Below are positions 44,577-52,557 of a DNA stretch of 64,000 nucleotides, one piece after another. Where the stretch lies: NCBI GenBank assembly GCA_020444245.1, contig JAHLLI010000021.1, positions 27,872-91,871 of the forward strand. Reading direction: 5' to 3'. Each line of letters starts with the position of its first letter. Position 1 is the first letter of the stretch. The DNA is from Actinomycetales bacterium. GTDB lineage: Bacteria; Actinomycetota; Actinomycetes; Actinomycetales; Cellulomonadaceae. The position numbers were made by a program, and so were the translations under genes. A model generated the notes under the pieces. That model did no database searches, had not been told where the DNA came from, and saw only the letters and a list, made by a program, of their open reading frames with translations.

Positions 44577-47180
44577 CTACATCGCCGGCGCCATGTCCAC
44601 GAAGCGCGAGTACTGCCCCTGGAAGGCCACGACGATCGTGTCGGTGGGCCCGTTGCGGTGCTTGGCGACGATGAAGTCGGCCTCGCCGGCGCGGGGGGAC
44701 TCGCGCTCGTAGAAGTCCTCGCGGTGCAGCAGGATCACCACGTCGGCGTCCTGCTCGATCGCGCCGGACTCACGCAGGTCCGAGAGCATCGGTTTCTTGT
44801 CGGTGCGCTGCTCGGAGCCACGGTTGAGCTGGGAGATCGCGATCACCGGCACCTCGAGCTCCTTGGCCAGCAGCTTCAGGGCCCGGGAGAACTCGCTGAC
44901 CTCCTGCTGGCGGGACTCGACGCGCTTGCCGGACGACATCAGCTGCAGGTAGTCCACGACCACGAGCTTGAGGTCGTGGCGCTGCTTGAGCCGGCGGCAC
45001 TTGGCCCGGATCTCCATGAGCGACATGTTGGGCGAGTCGTCGATGAACAGCGGAGCGGAGGAGATCTTGCCCATGGTCGCGGCGAGCTTCTGCCAGTCCT
45101 CGTCGCGCATCTGGCCCTTGCGCATGCTCTGCAGGGAGACGCGCGCCTCGGCCGACAGCAGACGCATCGTGATCTCGTTGCGCGTCATCTCCAGGGAGAA
45201 GATCGCCGAGGTCAGGCCGTGCTTGATGGACGCCGCCCGGGCGATGTCCAAGGCCAGGGTCGAGTTGTGTGTCGGGATCATCGACCGGCCCGCAAGGTAG
45301 AGGTGATCGGGGTGGTCGATCTCGACGCACCGCACTGGGACGGACTTGATCCTTCGCACCTGCGTGATGAACCTGGACTTCAGGCGTGGGGTGGACGGGC
45401 GACGGCGCTCCTTGTGCACAAGCTTCTTGCGCTCGAGCGCAAAGACCTCGTCGTCGGTGGTGAAGGTGATCGTGTAGGCGGTGCTGTGCGCTGCATCGCG
45501 ACCGCGGACAGGGCGCACCGACCAGCCCGTGCGGTACCCCAGGGAGTGGATCAGCTCGCGCACGTCGCCGGCGAGACGCGCATCGGTCACGGCGAACTGG
45601 ACGCTGCCGGTCGGGTTGACCGTCCCGTCGGTGTCCAGGAGCCCGGCGAGCAGCTCGCGCCGCTGGGCCTCCGAGGCGCGCAGGTACGCCGTCGGGATGT
45701 GCTTGGCGCCGAGCACGCCGAGCCCCCGCAGCCGCCCGGTGACCGTGCGGTGCGCGATGCGACACGCCTGGCAACGGCGAGCGCCGGACGTCGAGCGCCC
45801 GCACTCTTCGCAGCGCGGCTCGACCCGGGTCCCGATGCCGCGGGCACGACCGCCGCAGCTGCGGCCGCACGTCCGGACCTGCACGTTGCGGTTGGTGAAC
45901 GTCACGCCGCACACCACACAGGTCCTCGGCTCGACAGGCTCCTCGGGCATGCCGAGCGAGTAGAGCCGCGACCCGGTACCCCCGGAGCGCGTGGCTCGCA
46001 GACCGCGACCCTCGATGCGCATCGCGATCTCCGGGTCGTCGGAGGTGAAGCGCGCCGAACTCGTGTGCCCGTCGCCCAGCCAGACCCCCAGGGCGTACGG
46101 GTCGAGGGGCAGGTCCGCGTCGGGCAGATCGAGTGCGCCGGCGGTGGGAACGGAGTGGTTCATCCGGGCGTCGGCGGTCGGGCAACGAAGCGTGGCCGCG
46201 ATCTGCTCAGTGGTCCTGATCGCCCCGCGCACCCGGGGCTCGCGGTCGGGGCCGGCCTCCTGGCGCGCCCGACGCGAGGCCCGGGTCTCGGTGAACCACT
46301 CGTGCTGTGCGTCGGCGACCAACACGGAGCCGTCGTCGAAGTGCACCTCGTAGCAGGGCCGATCGACCATCACGTCGGTCGCCCGGACCACCCGGGTGGG
46401 CGTCCCGTCGGCCGCGACGAGCTCGTCCCCGACCTGGACCTCACCCATCGTCGTCCACCCGTGCGGTGTGGCTAGTGGCGTGTCGAGGGCAAGGGCCTTC
46501 CCGATTGCCGGCCTCGCGGCGAGGACGACCATCTGGCCCGGGTGCAGCCCGTTGGTCAGCCGGTCGAGCTCGATGAACCCGGTGGGCACGCCGACCATGC
46601 CGTCGCCGCGGTTCCCGGCGGCCTCGATCTCCTCCATGGTGCCGTTGAGGATGTCCGCCAGGACGGCGTAGTCCTCGCTGGTGCGCTGCTCGGTGACCGC
46701 GTAGACCTCGGCCTGGGCGTTGTTGACCAGGTCGTCGACGTCGCCGCCGTCCGCGGCGTAGCCGAGCTGGACGATCCGGGTGCCGGCCTCGACCAGCCGC
46801 CGCAGCACGGCCCGCTCGCGCACGATCCGGGCGTAGTAGCCGGCGTTCGCGGCCGTCGGCACCATCGAGATCAAGGTGTGCAGGTACGGGGCCCCGCCGA
46901 CCCGGCCGATCTCGCCGCGCTTGGTGAGCTCGGCCGCGACGGTCACCGCGTCGGCGGGCTCGCCGCGGCCGTACAGGTCGAGGATCGCCTCGTACACCAG
47001 CTCGTGGGCGGGCTTGTAGAAGTCGACGCCCTTGAGGTGCTCGACGACGTCGGCGATCGCGTCCTTGGACAGCATCATGCCGCCGAGCACCGACTGCTCC
47101 GCCGAGATGTCCTGCGGCGGGGTCCGGTCGAACTCCGAGCGCGGCGCGCGCACACCCTGCTCGAGCTCTTCGATGCTCAC
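44577..47180 (-). CDS. dnaB: replicative DNA helicase DnaB, interrupted by an intein
   Basis: 867 codons: 456 helicase residues in two exteins plus a 411-residue intein. N-extein: PPQDISAEQSVLGGMML and the primase-binding N-domain, then GMVGVPTGFIELDRLTNGLHPG. The Walker A loop ARPAIGK-STLALDIA is split between Lys228 and Ser640. C-extein: FSLEMTRNEITMRLLS, LVVVDYLQLMSS (Walker B), ISQLNRGSEQRTDKKPMLSDLRESGAIEQDAD and the C-terminal FQGQYSRFVD. Helicase function depends on splicing because the nucleotide site is interrupted. GTG 47180 has GGGGGAG upstream. Confidence 0.97.
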   Translation of the reverse strand: MSIEELEQGVRAPRSEFDRTPPQDISAEQSVLGGMMLSKDAIADVVEHLKGVDFYKPAHELVYEAILDLYGRGEPADAVTVAAELTKRGEIGRVGGAPYLHTLISMVPTAANAGYYARIVRERAVLRRLVEAGTRIVQLGYAADGGDVDDLVNNAQAEVYAVTEQRTSEDYAVLADILNGTMEEIEAAGNRGDGMVGVPTGFIELDRLTNGLHPGQMVVLAARPAIGKALALDTPLATPHGWTTMGEVQVGDELVAADGTPTRVVRATDVMVDRPCYEVHFDDGSVLVADAQHEWFTETRASRRARQEAGPDREPRVRGAIRTTEQIAATLRCPTADARMNHSVPTAGALDLPDADLPLDPYALGVWLGDGHTSSARFTSDDPEIAMRIEGRGLRATRSGGTGSRLYSLGMPEEPVEPRTCVVCGVTFTNRNVQVRTCGRSCGGRARGIGTRVEPRCEECGRSTSGARRCQACRIAHRTVTGRLRGLGVLGAKHIPTAYLRASEAQRRELLAGLLDTDGTVNPTGSVQFAVTDARLAGDVRELIHSLGYRTGWSVRPVRGRDAAHSTAYTITFTTDDEVFALERKKLVHKERRRPSTPRLKSRFITQVRRIKSVPVRCVEIDHPDHLYLAGRSMIPTHNSTLALDIARAASIKHGLTSAIFSLEMTRNEITMRLLSAEARVSLQSMRKGQMRDEDWQKLAATMGKISSAPLFIDDSPNMSLMEIRAKCRRLKQRHDLKLVVVDYLQLMSSGKRVESRQQEVSEFSRALKLLAKELEVPVIAISQLNRGSEQRTDKKPMLSDLRESGAIEQDADVVILLHREDFYERESPRAGEADFIVAKHRNGPTDTIVVAFQGQYSRFVDMAPAM
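45264..46496 (-). mobile_element. class 3-type intein with LAGLIDADG endonuclease in dnaB
   Basis: Encodes residues 229-639 of the precursor. First residue is Ala, not Cys or Ser; the end is PTHN followed by Ser640. Block B ADAQHEWFT has Trp295, block F VRCVEIDHPDHLYLAG has Cys618, block G has Thr637: the Trp-Cys-Thr triplet that defines class 3 inteins, where the block F Cys starts splicing. The endonuclease has two LAGLIDADG helices, ALGVWLGDGH (about 363-371) and LAGLLDTDGT (511-520). Between them are two four-Cys clusters: 421/424/438/442 and 457/460/470/473. The homing site is the dnaB P-loop codons. Confidence 0.9.
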
Positions 47181-47558
47181 TCGCTCCCCCGCAGGTCCAC
47201 GCCGACCGCCCCACAGCGACCGTCGCGCGGGTGGAGATCAGCTTCTCGTACAACTGTTCTATCGCGAGGTTCCGACACCCACGACTGGACGGCCGCGTGC
47301 GACAGTATGGGTCCGGCGCAGGCGGCTCAATCCCGTCATCCCGAGGGGTTGTGAACACGATGTGGACCGCCCCTGCAAGCCCTTGTGCACAGCCGGGGAC
47401 AAGCTTGTGGAAACCTACGACTTCATGCACCGGTGGGTCGCTCTGAGCACGTGGTTCACCCCCTCGACGCTGTGGACAGAGAAGAAAGCCGCAATCCGTT
47501 CAGCAGGTGGACACCTGGGGAGGTCCGCGTCTCACGTGGTGTTCGGTCCGGCGGCCCG
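47181..47558. promoter_or_regulatory. dnaB/MATE divergent intergenic region with DnaA-box-like 9-mers
   Basis: 378 bp without a gene. Five TGTG-core 9-mers in one orientation lie at 47349 (TTGTGAACA), 47360 (ATGTGGACC), 47383 (TTGTGCACA), 47405 (TTGTGGAAA) and 47470 (CTGTGGACA), close to the DnaA-box complement TGTGGATAA. TCGTACAACTGTTCTA (47246-47261) resembles an SOS box with two mismatches. No AT-rich unwinding element is present. Confidence 0.45.
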
Positions 47559-48881
47559 ATGAGCCGCTTCACGGCACTCGACCGGCAGGTCGTCGCCCTC
47601 GCCCTGCCCGCCCTCGGGGCCCTGGTCGCCGAGCCGGTGTTCGTGCTGGTCGACTCCGCGGTGGTCGGGACGCTCGGCGCGACGCCGCTCGCGGGCCTCG
47701 GGCTGGCGTCCACCGTGCTGACCACGGTGGTCGGGCTGTGCGTCTTCCTGGCCTACGCCACGACCGCAGGGGTCGCCCGCAGGATCGGCGCGGGCCGGCG
47801 CGACGACGCGCTGCGGTACGGCGTGGACGGCCTGTGGCTGGCGATCGGCCTCGGGGTGCTGCTCGCGGTGGTCCTCGAGGTGACGGCGCCGTGGCTGGCC
47901 CGCGCACTCGGCGCCCCCGACGACGTGCTCGCCCCGGCCGTCGCGTACCTGCGATGGTCCGCGCCGGGCCTGCCGGGCATGCTCGCGGTCCTGGCTGCCA
48001 CCGGGGTGCTGCGCGGCCTGCTGGACACCCGCACGCCGCTGTGGGTGGCCTCCGGGGGCGCGGTGCTCAACGCGGTGCTGTCGGTGACCCTGGTGCTCGG
48101 GCTGGGGATGGGCGTGGCCGGCTCAGGGCTCGGCACGGCGGTCACCCAGCTCCTCATGGCCGCGGTGCTCGGCGCAGTCGTGGTGCGCGGCGCGCGACGC
48201 GAGGCGGTGCCGCTGCGACCCGGCGTGCGCGGGCTCGGCGCCGCGATCGCGGCCGGCACGCCGCTGCTGGCCCGGACCGTCACGCTGCGCGCGGCGATCC
48301 TGCTGGCCACCTGGGTCGCCGCAGGGCTCGGCGCGGTGGCGCTGGCCGGCCATCAGGCGGTCGCCGCCCTGTGGGGGCTGGCGGCCTTCGCCCTGGACGC
48401 GCTGGCGATCGCCGCGCAGGCGCTGGTGGGCCAGTCCCTCGGGGCCGGTGACCTCGCGACCACGCGCGGCGTGCTGCGCCGGACGCTGGCGTGGGGCGTG
48501 ATCGCCGGGGTGGTGCTGGGTGCGGTCATCGCCGCGGGCTCGTGGGGCTTCGCGCGGCTGTTCACCGACGACCCGGCGGTGCACGCCGCGATCGCATCGG
48601 CGCTGCTGGTGGTCGCGGTGACGATGCCGATCGCGGGCTGGGTGTTCGTGCTCGACGGCGTGCTGATCGGCGCGGGCGACGGACGCTACCTCGCGGTCGC
48701 CGGCGTGGTGACCCTCGTGGTCTACGCGCCGGCGGCGGTCGCGGTGCACGAGTGGGCGCCGCCGGGCGGGCCGGGCCTGGTGTGGGCGTGGGCCGCCTTC
48801 GCCGGAGTGTTCATGCTGGCCCGTGCCGCAACCACCGGCTGGCGGGCCCGTGGCACCGCCTGGCTGCGCACCGGCGCCTGA
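47559..48881 (+). CDS. MATE family efflux transporter (DinF-like)
   Basis: 440 residues with twelve predicted helices. Begins RFTALDRQVVALALPALGALVAEPVFVLVDSAVVG, the MATE N-terminal half with LVDSAVVGTLG, and has the matching second half AGHQAVAALWGLAAFALDALAIAAQALVGQSLGAGD. Antiporter of cationic compounds using Na+ or H+. ATG 47559 has no strong ribosome site; GGGGAGG is 40 nt upstream. Divergent from dnaB, convergent with the arabinofuranosidase gene. Confidence 0.93.
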   Translation: MSRFTALDRQVVALALPALGALVAEPVFVLVDSAVVGTLGATPLAGLGLASTVLTTVVGLCVFLAYATTAGVARRIGAGRRDDALRYGVDGLWLAIGLGVLLAVVLEVTAPWLARALGAPDDVLAPAVAYLRWSAPGLPGMLAVLAATGVLRGLLDTRTPLWVASGGAVLNAVLSVTLVLGLGMGVAGSGLGTAVTQLLMAAVLGAVVVRGARREAVPLRPGVRGLGAAIAAGTPLLARTVTLRAAILLATWVAAGLGAVALAGHQAVAALWGLAAFALDALAIAAQALVGQSLGAGDLATTRGVLRRTLAWGVIAGVVLGAVIAAGSWGFARLFTDDPAVHAAIASALLVVAVTMPIAGWVFVLDGVLIGAGDGRYLAVAGVVTLVVYAPAAVAVHEWAPPGGPGLVWAWAAFAGVFMLARAATTGWRARGTAWLRTGA

Positions 48882-48908
48882 GCACGGGTCGCCGGACCGC
48901 CGGTGCCC

Positions 48909-50435
48909 TCAGGCGCCGACGACCACCACGGCCCACGACACCGGCGGCAACGTGAAGCGGAGCGCCCCGTCCTCCACCCCGGCGGCCAACGGCCGGGGTG
49001 CCACCCGGTCCGGCCGGTCGGGGCCGTTGGTGGCGTCCGGGTCGTCGTCGTGCAGCAGGTGCGCCTCGACCACCCGGGCCACCGGCAGCCCACCGAGGTC
49101 GACCCGCACCGGGGCCTCGTCGCTCACGCTTCGGTTCACCACGAGCACCGTCGCAGCGCCGGCCGCGGCGTCCCAGGTGGCCACGGCGTCGACCGCCGGT
49201 GCCGGGCCGAACCGCGCCGTCGGGACGTCCGGCGCATCCGTCCCCGTCCGCAGCACCGCACCGCGTGCGAGCCGGGCGGTCAGGGCGAAGGGGTGGAACG
49301 TCGTCTGCCGCCAGGCCGGCCCGCCCGGCTCGGTCCGGATGGGCGCGATCACGTTGACCAGCTGGGCCTGGCACGCGGCGTGCACCCGGTCGGCATGCCG
49401 CAGCAGCGAGATGAGCAGCGAGCCGACCACCACCGCGTCGGCCGCCCGGTAGGTGTCCTCGATCAGGTGCGGCGCGAGCGTCCACTCCCGCGGGGTCTGC
49501 GCGGCGACGGCCTCCTGGGCCTGCTCGTCGGCGTTGAACGCGACCTGGTCCCACACGTTCCACTCGTCGAACGACAGGTAGACCTGGTGGTCCGATCCGC
49601 GCGCCGCGCGCACCTCGTCGACCGTCGCGGCCACCGTGTCGACGAACCGGTCCATGTCCACCGCGCTGGCCAGGAACGACGCGAGGTCGTCGCCGTGCTG
49701 CTGGTAGTAGGCGTGCAGCGAGAGGAAGTCGACGTCGTCGTACGCCTGCTCCAGGACCACGCGCTCCCACGTGCCGAACGTCGGCATCTGGGCGCTGGAC
49801 GACCCGCAGGCCACGAGCTCGAGTGTCGAGTCCGCGCGCCGCATCGCGGAGGCGACCCTGGCGGCCAGGCGCCCGTACTCGTCCGCGGTGCGCGCCCCGA
49901 TCTGCCAGGGCCCGTCCATCTCGTTGCCCAGGCACCACATCCGCACGTCGTGCGGCTCGGGGGTGCCGTTCGCGACCCGCAGGTCGGCCAGGGCGGTGCC
50001 GGCCTCACCGTTGGCGTACTCCAGCAGGTCGAGCGCCTCGGCGAGGCCCCGGGTGCCGAGGTTCACCGCGAGCATGGGCTCGACGCCGAGCCGCCCGGCC
50101 CAGCGGGCGAACTCGTCGAGCCCCACCTCGTTCGTCTCGATCGAGTGCCACGCGAGATCGCGACGACGCGGCCGGCGCTCCCGCGGGCCGACGCCGTCCT
50201 CCCAGCGGTAGCCGGAGACGAAGTTCCCGCCCGGGTAGCGCACCGTGGTGACCCCGAGCTCGCGGACCAGGTCCTGCACGTCGGTCCGGAACCCGTCGCC
50301 GTCGGCGCTCGGGTGCCCGGGCTCGTAGATGCCGCCGTACACGCAGCGGCCCATGTGCTCGACGAACGAGCCGAACAGCCTCCGGTGCACCGGGGCGACC
50401 GGCTCGTCATGCACGGTGACGAGGGTCTCGCGCAT
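48909..50435 (-). CDS. abfA: alpha-L-arabinofuranosidase, GH51
   Basis: 508 residues, no signal peptide, so intracellular. RLFGSFVEHMGRCVYGGIYEPGHP and VTTVRYPGGNFVSGYRWEDGVGP are typical of the N-terminal TIM barrel. Acid/base Glu172 is in WCLGNEMDGPWQ and nucleophile Glu291 in LSFDEWNVW. The C-terminal beta domain ends VSWAVVVVGA. Removes terminal arabinofuranose from imported arabino-oligosaccharides. Ends 27 bp after the MATE stop, convergent. The gene follows lacI by 15 bp and is likely co-transcribed with it. Confidence 0.96.
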   Translation of the reverse strand: MRETLVTVHDEPVAPVHRRLFGSFVEHMGRCVYGGIYEPGHPSADGDGFRTDVQDLVRELGVTTVRYPGGNFVSGYRWEDGVGPRERRPRRRDLAWHSIETNEVGLDEFARWAGRLGVEPMLAVNLGTRGLAEALDLLEYANGEAGTALADLRVANGTPEPHDVRMWCLGNEMDGPWQIGARTADEYGRLAARVASAMRRADSTLELVACGSSSAQMPTFGTWERVVLEQAYDDVDFLSLHAYYQQHGDDLASFLASAVDMDRFVDTVAATVDEVRAARGSDHQVYLSFDEWNVWDQVAFNADEQAQEAVAAQTPREWTLAPHLIEDTYRAADAVVVGSLLISLLRHADRVHAACQAQLVNVIAPIRTEPGGPAWRQTTFHPFALTARLARGAVLRTGTDAPDVPTARFGPAPAVDAVATWDAAAGAATVLVVNRSVSDEAPVRVDLGGLPVARVVEAHLLHDDDPDATNGPDRPDRVAPRPLAAGVEDGALRFTLPPVSWAVVVVGA

Positions 50436-50450
50436 GTGGGTCCTCTCGGG

Positions 50451-51467
50451 TCAGCGCGGCGACGCGGTGCTCGCGCGCACGACGAGCTCGGTGGGCACCA
50501 GCCGCTGGCGTTCGACGGGCTCGCCCTGGCCCCGCACCTGGTCGAGCAGCATCCGCACGAGCTCGGCACCGATCCGGGAGAAGTCCTGGCGGATGGTGGT
50601 CAGCGGTGGCCACAGGTACTCGGCGACCGCGATGTCGTCGAAGCCGACCACGGAGACGTCGTCCGGCACGCGCCGACCGCGCTCGTGCAGGGCACGGATC
50701 ATCCCGGCCGCCATCTCGTCGTTCGCGCACAGGACCGCGGTGGCCGCCGGGTCGACGCGCAGGCCGAGCTCGTAGCCCGAGCGCAGCGTCCAGTCGCCGC
50801 GCATCACCTCCGGCACCGGCCGGCCGGCATCGGTCAGCAGGCGCCGCCACACCTCCTCGCGGACCATGGCCGGCGTCGAGTCTGTGGGGCCCGCGGCGTG
50901 GTGGACGGTGCGGTGGCCGAGGGCGAGCAGGTGCTCCACGGCGTCCCGGATGCCGCCCGCCTGGTCGGAGCTGACCGCGGGGTGCCGCCCGATCAGGCGC
51001 GAGTCGGAGACCACCACGGGAAGGCCCGCGGGCAGCGCGAGCGTGGCGGCGGTGGCGGCCTCGGCACGGACGATGATCAGCCCGTCGATCGCCTGGTGCC
51101 GCAGCCGCTGCGCGGCGGCGGTGACCTCGGCGCTGGTCGGCGAGCGCACGTCGACCAGGGAGATCGTGTAGCCCTCGGCCCGCGCGGCGTTGACCACACC
51201 CTCGACGGTGCGCGACTCACCGGTCCGGTCGAGCCGGTGCACCACGACGCCGATCTCGTGGAAGCTGCCCGACCGCAGCGCCCGAGCGGCGCTGTTCGGC
51301 GCGTAGCCGAGCTTGTTCATCGCCGCGAGCACCTTGTCGCGCGTGGCCGGACGCACGGCGTCCGAGCTGTTCGCGACGCGCGACACCGTGATCGGGGAGA
51401 CGCCGGCCAGCCGGGCGACGTCGCCGATCGACACCCGGCCGCCGCCGGGAGGGTCACCACTGGCCAT
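50451..51467 (-). CDS. LacI-family transcriptional regulator
   Basis: 338 residues. The N-terminal HTH is VSIGDVARLAGVSPITVSRVANSS with hinge LGYAPNSAARALRSG; the periplasmic-binding-like core includes DGLIIVRAE, VLCANDEMAAGMIRALHERG and VSVVGFDDIAVAEYLWPPLTTIRQDF. Start at ATG 51467 is preceded 7 nt upstream by TATGCT (51480-51475), fitting a leaderless message; ATG 51479 is an alternative. One palindromic operator lies just upstream and two more before the divergent permease gene, so it probably represses both directions and responds to an arabino- or galacto-sugar. Confidence 0.93.
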   Translation of the reverse strand: MASGDPPGGGRVSIGDVARLAGVSPITVSRVANSSDAVRPATRDKVLAAMNKLGYAPNSAARALRSGSFHEIGVVVHRLDRTGESRTVEGVVNAARAEGYTISLVDVRSPTSAEVTAAAQRLRHQAIDGLIIVRAEAATAATLALPAGLPVVVSDSRLIGRHPAVSSDQAGGIRDAVEHLLALGHRTVHHAAGPTDSTPAMVREEVWRRLLTDAGRPVPEVMRGDWTLRSGYELGLRVDPAATAVLCANDEMAAGMIRALHERGRRVPDDVSVVGFDDIAVAEYLWPPLTTIRQDFSRIGAELVRMLLDQVRGQGEPVERQRLVPTELVVRASTASPR

Positions 51468-51486
51468 GGCGGAGAGCATAGCCGCA

Positions 51487-51502
51487 ATGGTGACGTCAAC
51501 AC
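51487..51502. promoter_or_regulatory. LacI-family operator, copy 1 (lacI promoter)
   Basis: ATGGTGACGTCAACAC; matches the palindrome ATGGTGACGTCACCAT at 14 of 16 positions. Lies just upstream of the lacI -10, consistent with autoregulation. Confidence 0.75.
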
Positions 51503-51565
51503 GAAGGCCGGATGATGGCGTGCATCCGCGCTCGTTACCGAGCCGATACCCGGTCGGGCTTGACC

Positions 51566-51581
51566 ATGACAACGTCACCAT
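51566..51581. promoter_or_regulatory. LacI-family operator, copy 2
   Basis: ATGACAACGTCACCAT; the right half is perfect and the left half has three mismatches to ATGGTGACGTCACCAT. Located in the promoter region of the permease operon. Confidence 0.65.
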
Positions 51582-51601
51582 CTAGATTTCCGGGTGTTGT
51601 G

Positions 51602-51617
51602 ATGATGACGTCACCAT
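51602..51617. promoter_or_regulatory. LacI-family operator, copy 3
   Basis: ATGATGACGTCACCAT; one mismatch to the perfect 16-bp palindrome. 36 bp after copy 2 (start to start) and 35 bp before the permease GTG. Confidence 0.75.
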
Positions 51618-51651
51618 CCGGGGCGTCAGCGATCCGATCGGGAAGTGACCG

Positions 51652-52557
51652 GTGTCCACTGCAGCCGCACCCCCCACGCTGCGCCGACAGCGTCGCTCGT
51701 TCGTCGGCCTCTGGTTCGTCTCGCCGTTCCTGGTCGTCTTCGCGTTCGTCCTGATCACGCCGGTCGCGTATTCGATCTACCTCTCCGTCTTCCGCGACAG
51801 GCTGGTCGGCGGACGCAGCTTCGTGGGGCTCGACAACTACGCCCAGCTGTTCGCCGACCCGAAGTTCTGGGACGGCCTGGGCCGGGTCGCGCTCTTCCTC
51901 GCGGTCCAGGTCCCGATCATGCTCGCACTCGCACTCGTCGCCGCCCTGGCGATCGACTCCGGACGGCTGCGCGGGTCGTCGTTCTTCCGGATCGCGGTGT
52001 TCCTGCCCTACGCCGTGCCCGGCGTCGTCGCAGTGCTGATGTGGGGCTTCATGTACGGCGACCAGTTCGGCCTGGCCGCGAACCTCAACGACCTGATCGG
52101 GTCCGAGGTGGTCCAACCCCTGACACCCCAGTGGATCCTCATCGCCGTCGGCAACATCGTGACCTGGGAGTTCGTCGGCTACAACATGCTGATCTTCTAC
52201 TCGGCGCTGCGTGCCATCCCGGTCGACCTGTACGAGGCGGCCGCCATCGACGGTGCCGGGTCGTGGCGGGTCGTGCTCTCCATCAAGCTGCCCGCGCTGC
52301 GCCAGGCGATCGTCATCGCGACGATCTTCTCGATCATCGGCTCGTTCCAGCTGTTCAACGAGCCGAACATCCTGCGCACGCTCATCCCCTCGGTCATCTC
52401 GACCTACTTCACACCGAACATGTACGCGTACAACCTGTCCTTCGCCGGGCAGCAGTACGCCTACGCCGCCACCCTCGCGATCGTCATGGGCGTGGTCACC
52501 GCGGTGATCGCCTACGTCGTCCAGCTGCGGGGCAGCCGGGAGGCGGATCTGCGATGA
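51652..52557 (+). CDS. carbohydrate ABC transporter permease 1 (MalF type)
   Basis: 301 residues, six helices. The EAA loop is EAAAIDGAGSWRVVLSIKLP, contacting the ATPase. Family CUT1 permease for oligosaccharides. GTG 51652 follows GGAAGTGACC. Stop overlaps the ATG of permease 2. Works with the permease and binding protein encoded next; no ATPase gene is in the cluster. Confidence 0.95.
   Translation: MSTAAAPPTLRRQRRSFVGLWFVSPFLVVFAFVLITPVAYSIYLSVFRDRLVGGRSFVGLDNYAQLFADPKFWDGLGRVALFLAVQVPIMLALALVAALAIDSGRLRGSSFFRIAVFLPYAVPGVVAVLMWGFMYGDQFGLAANLNDLIGSEVVQPLTPQWILIAVGNIVTWEFVGYNMLIFYSALRAIPVDLYEAAAIDGAGSWRVVLSIKLPALRQAIVIATIFSIIGSFQLFNEPNILRTLIPSVISTYFTPNMYAYNLSFAGQQYAYAATLAIVMGVVTAVIAYVVQLRGSREADLR

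Noticed and set aside
47349..47478. Chromosomal replication origin
   Set aside because: No dnaA, dnaN or AT-rich unwinding segment nearby; only DnaA-box-like 9-mers. Kept as a lower-level finding.
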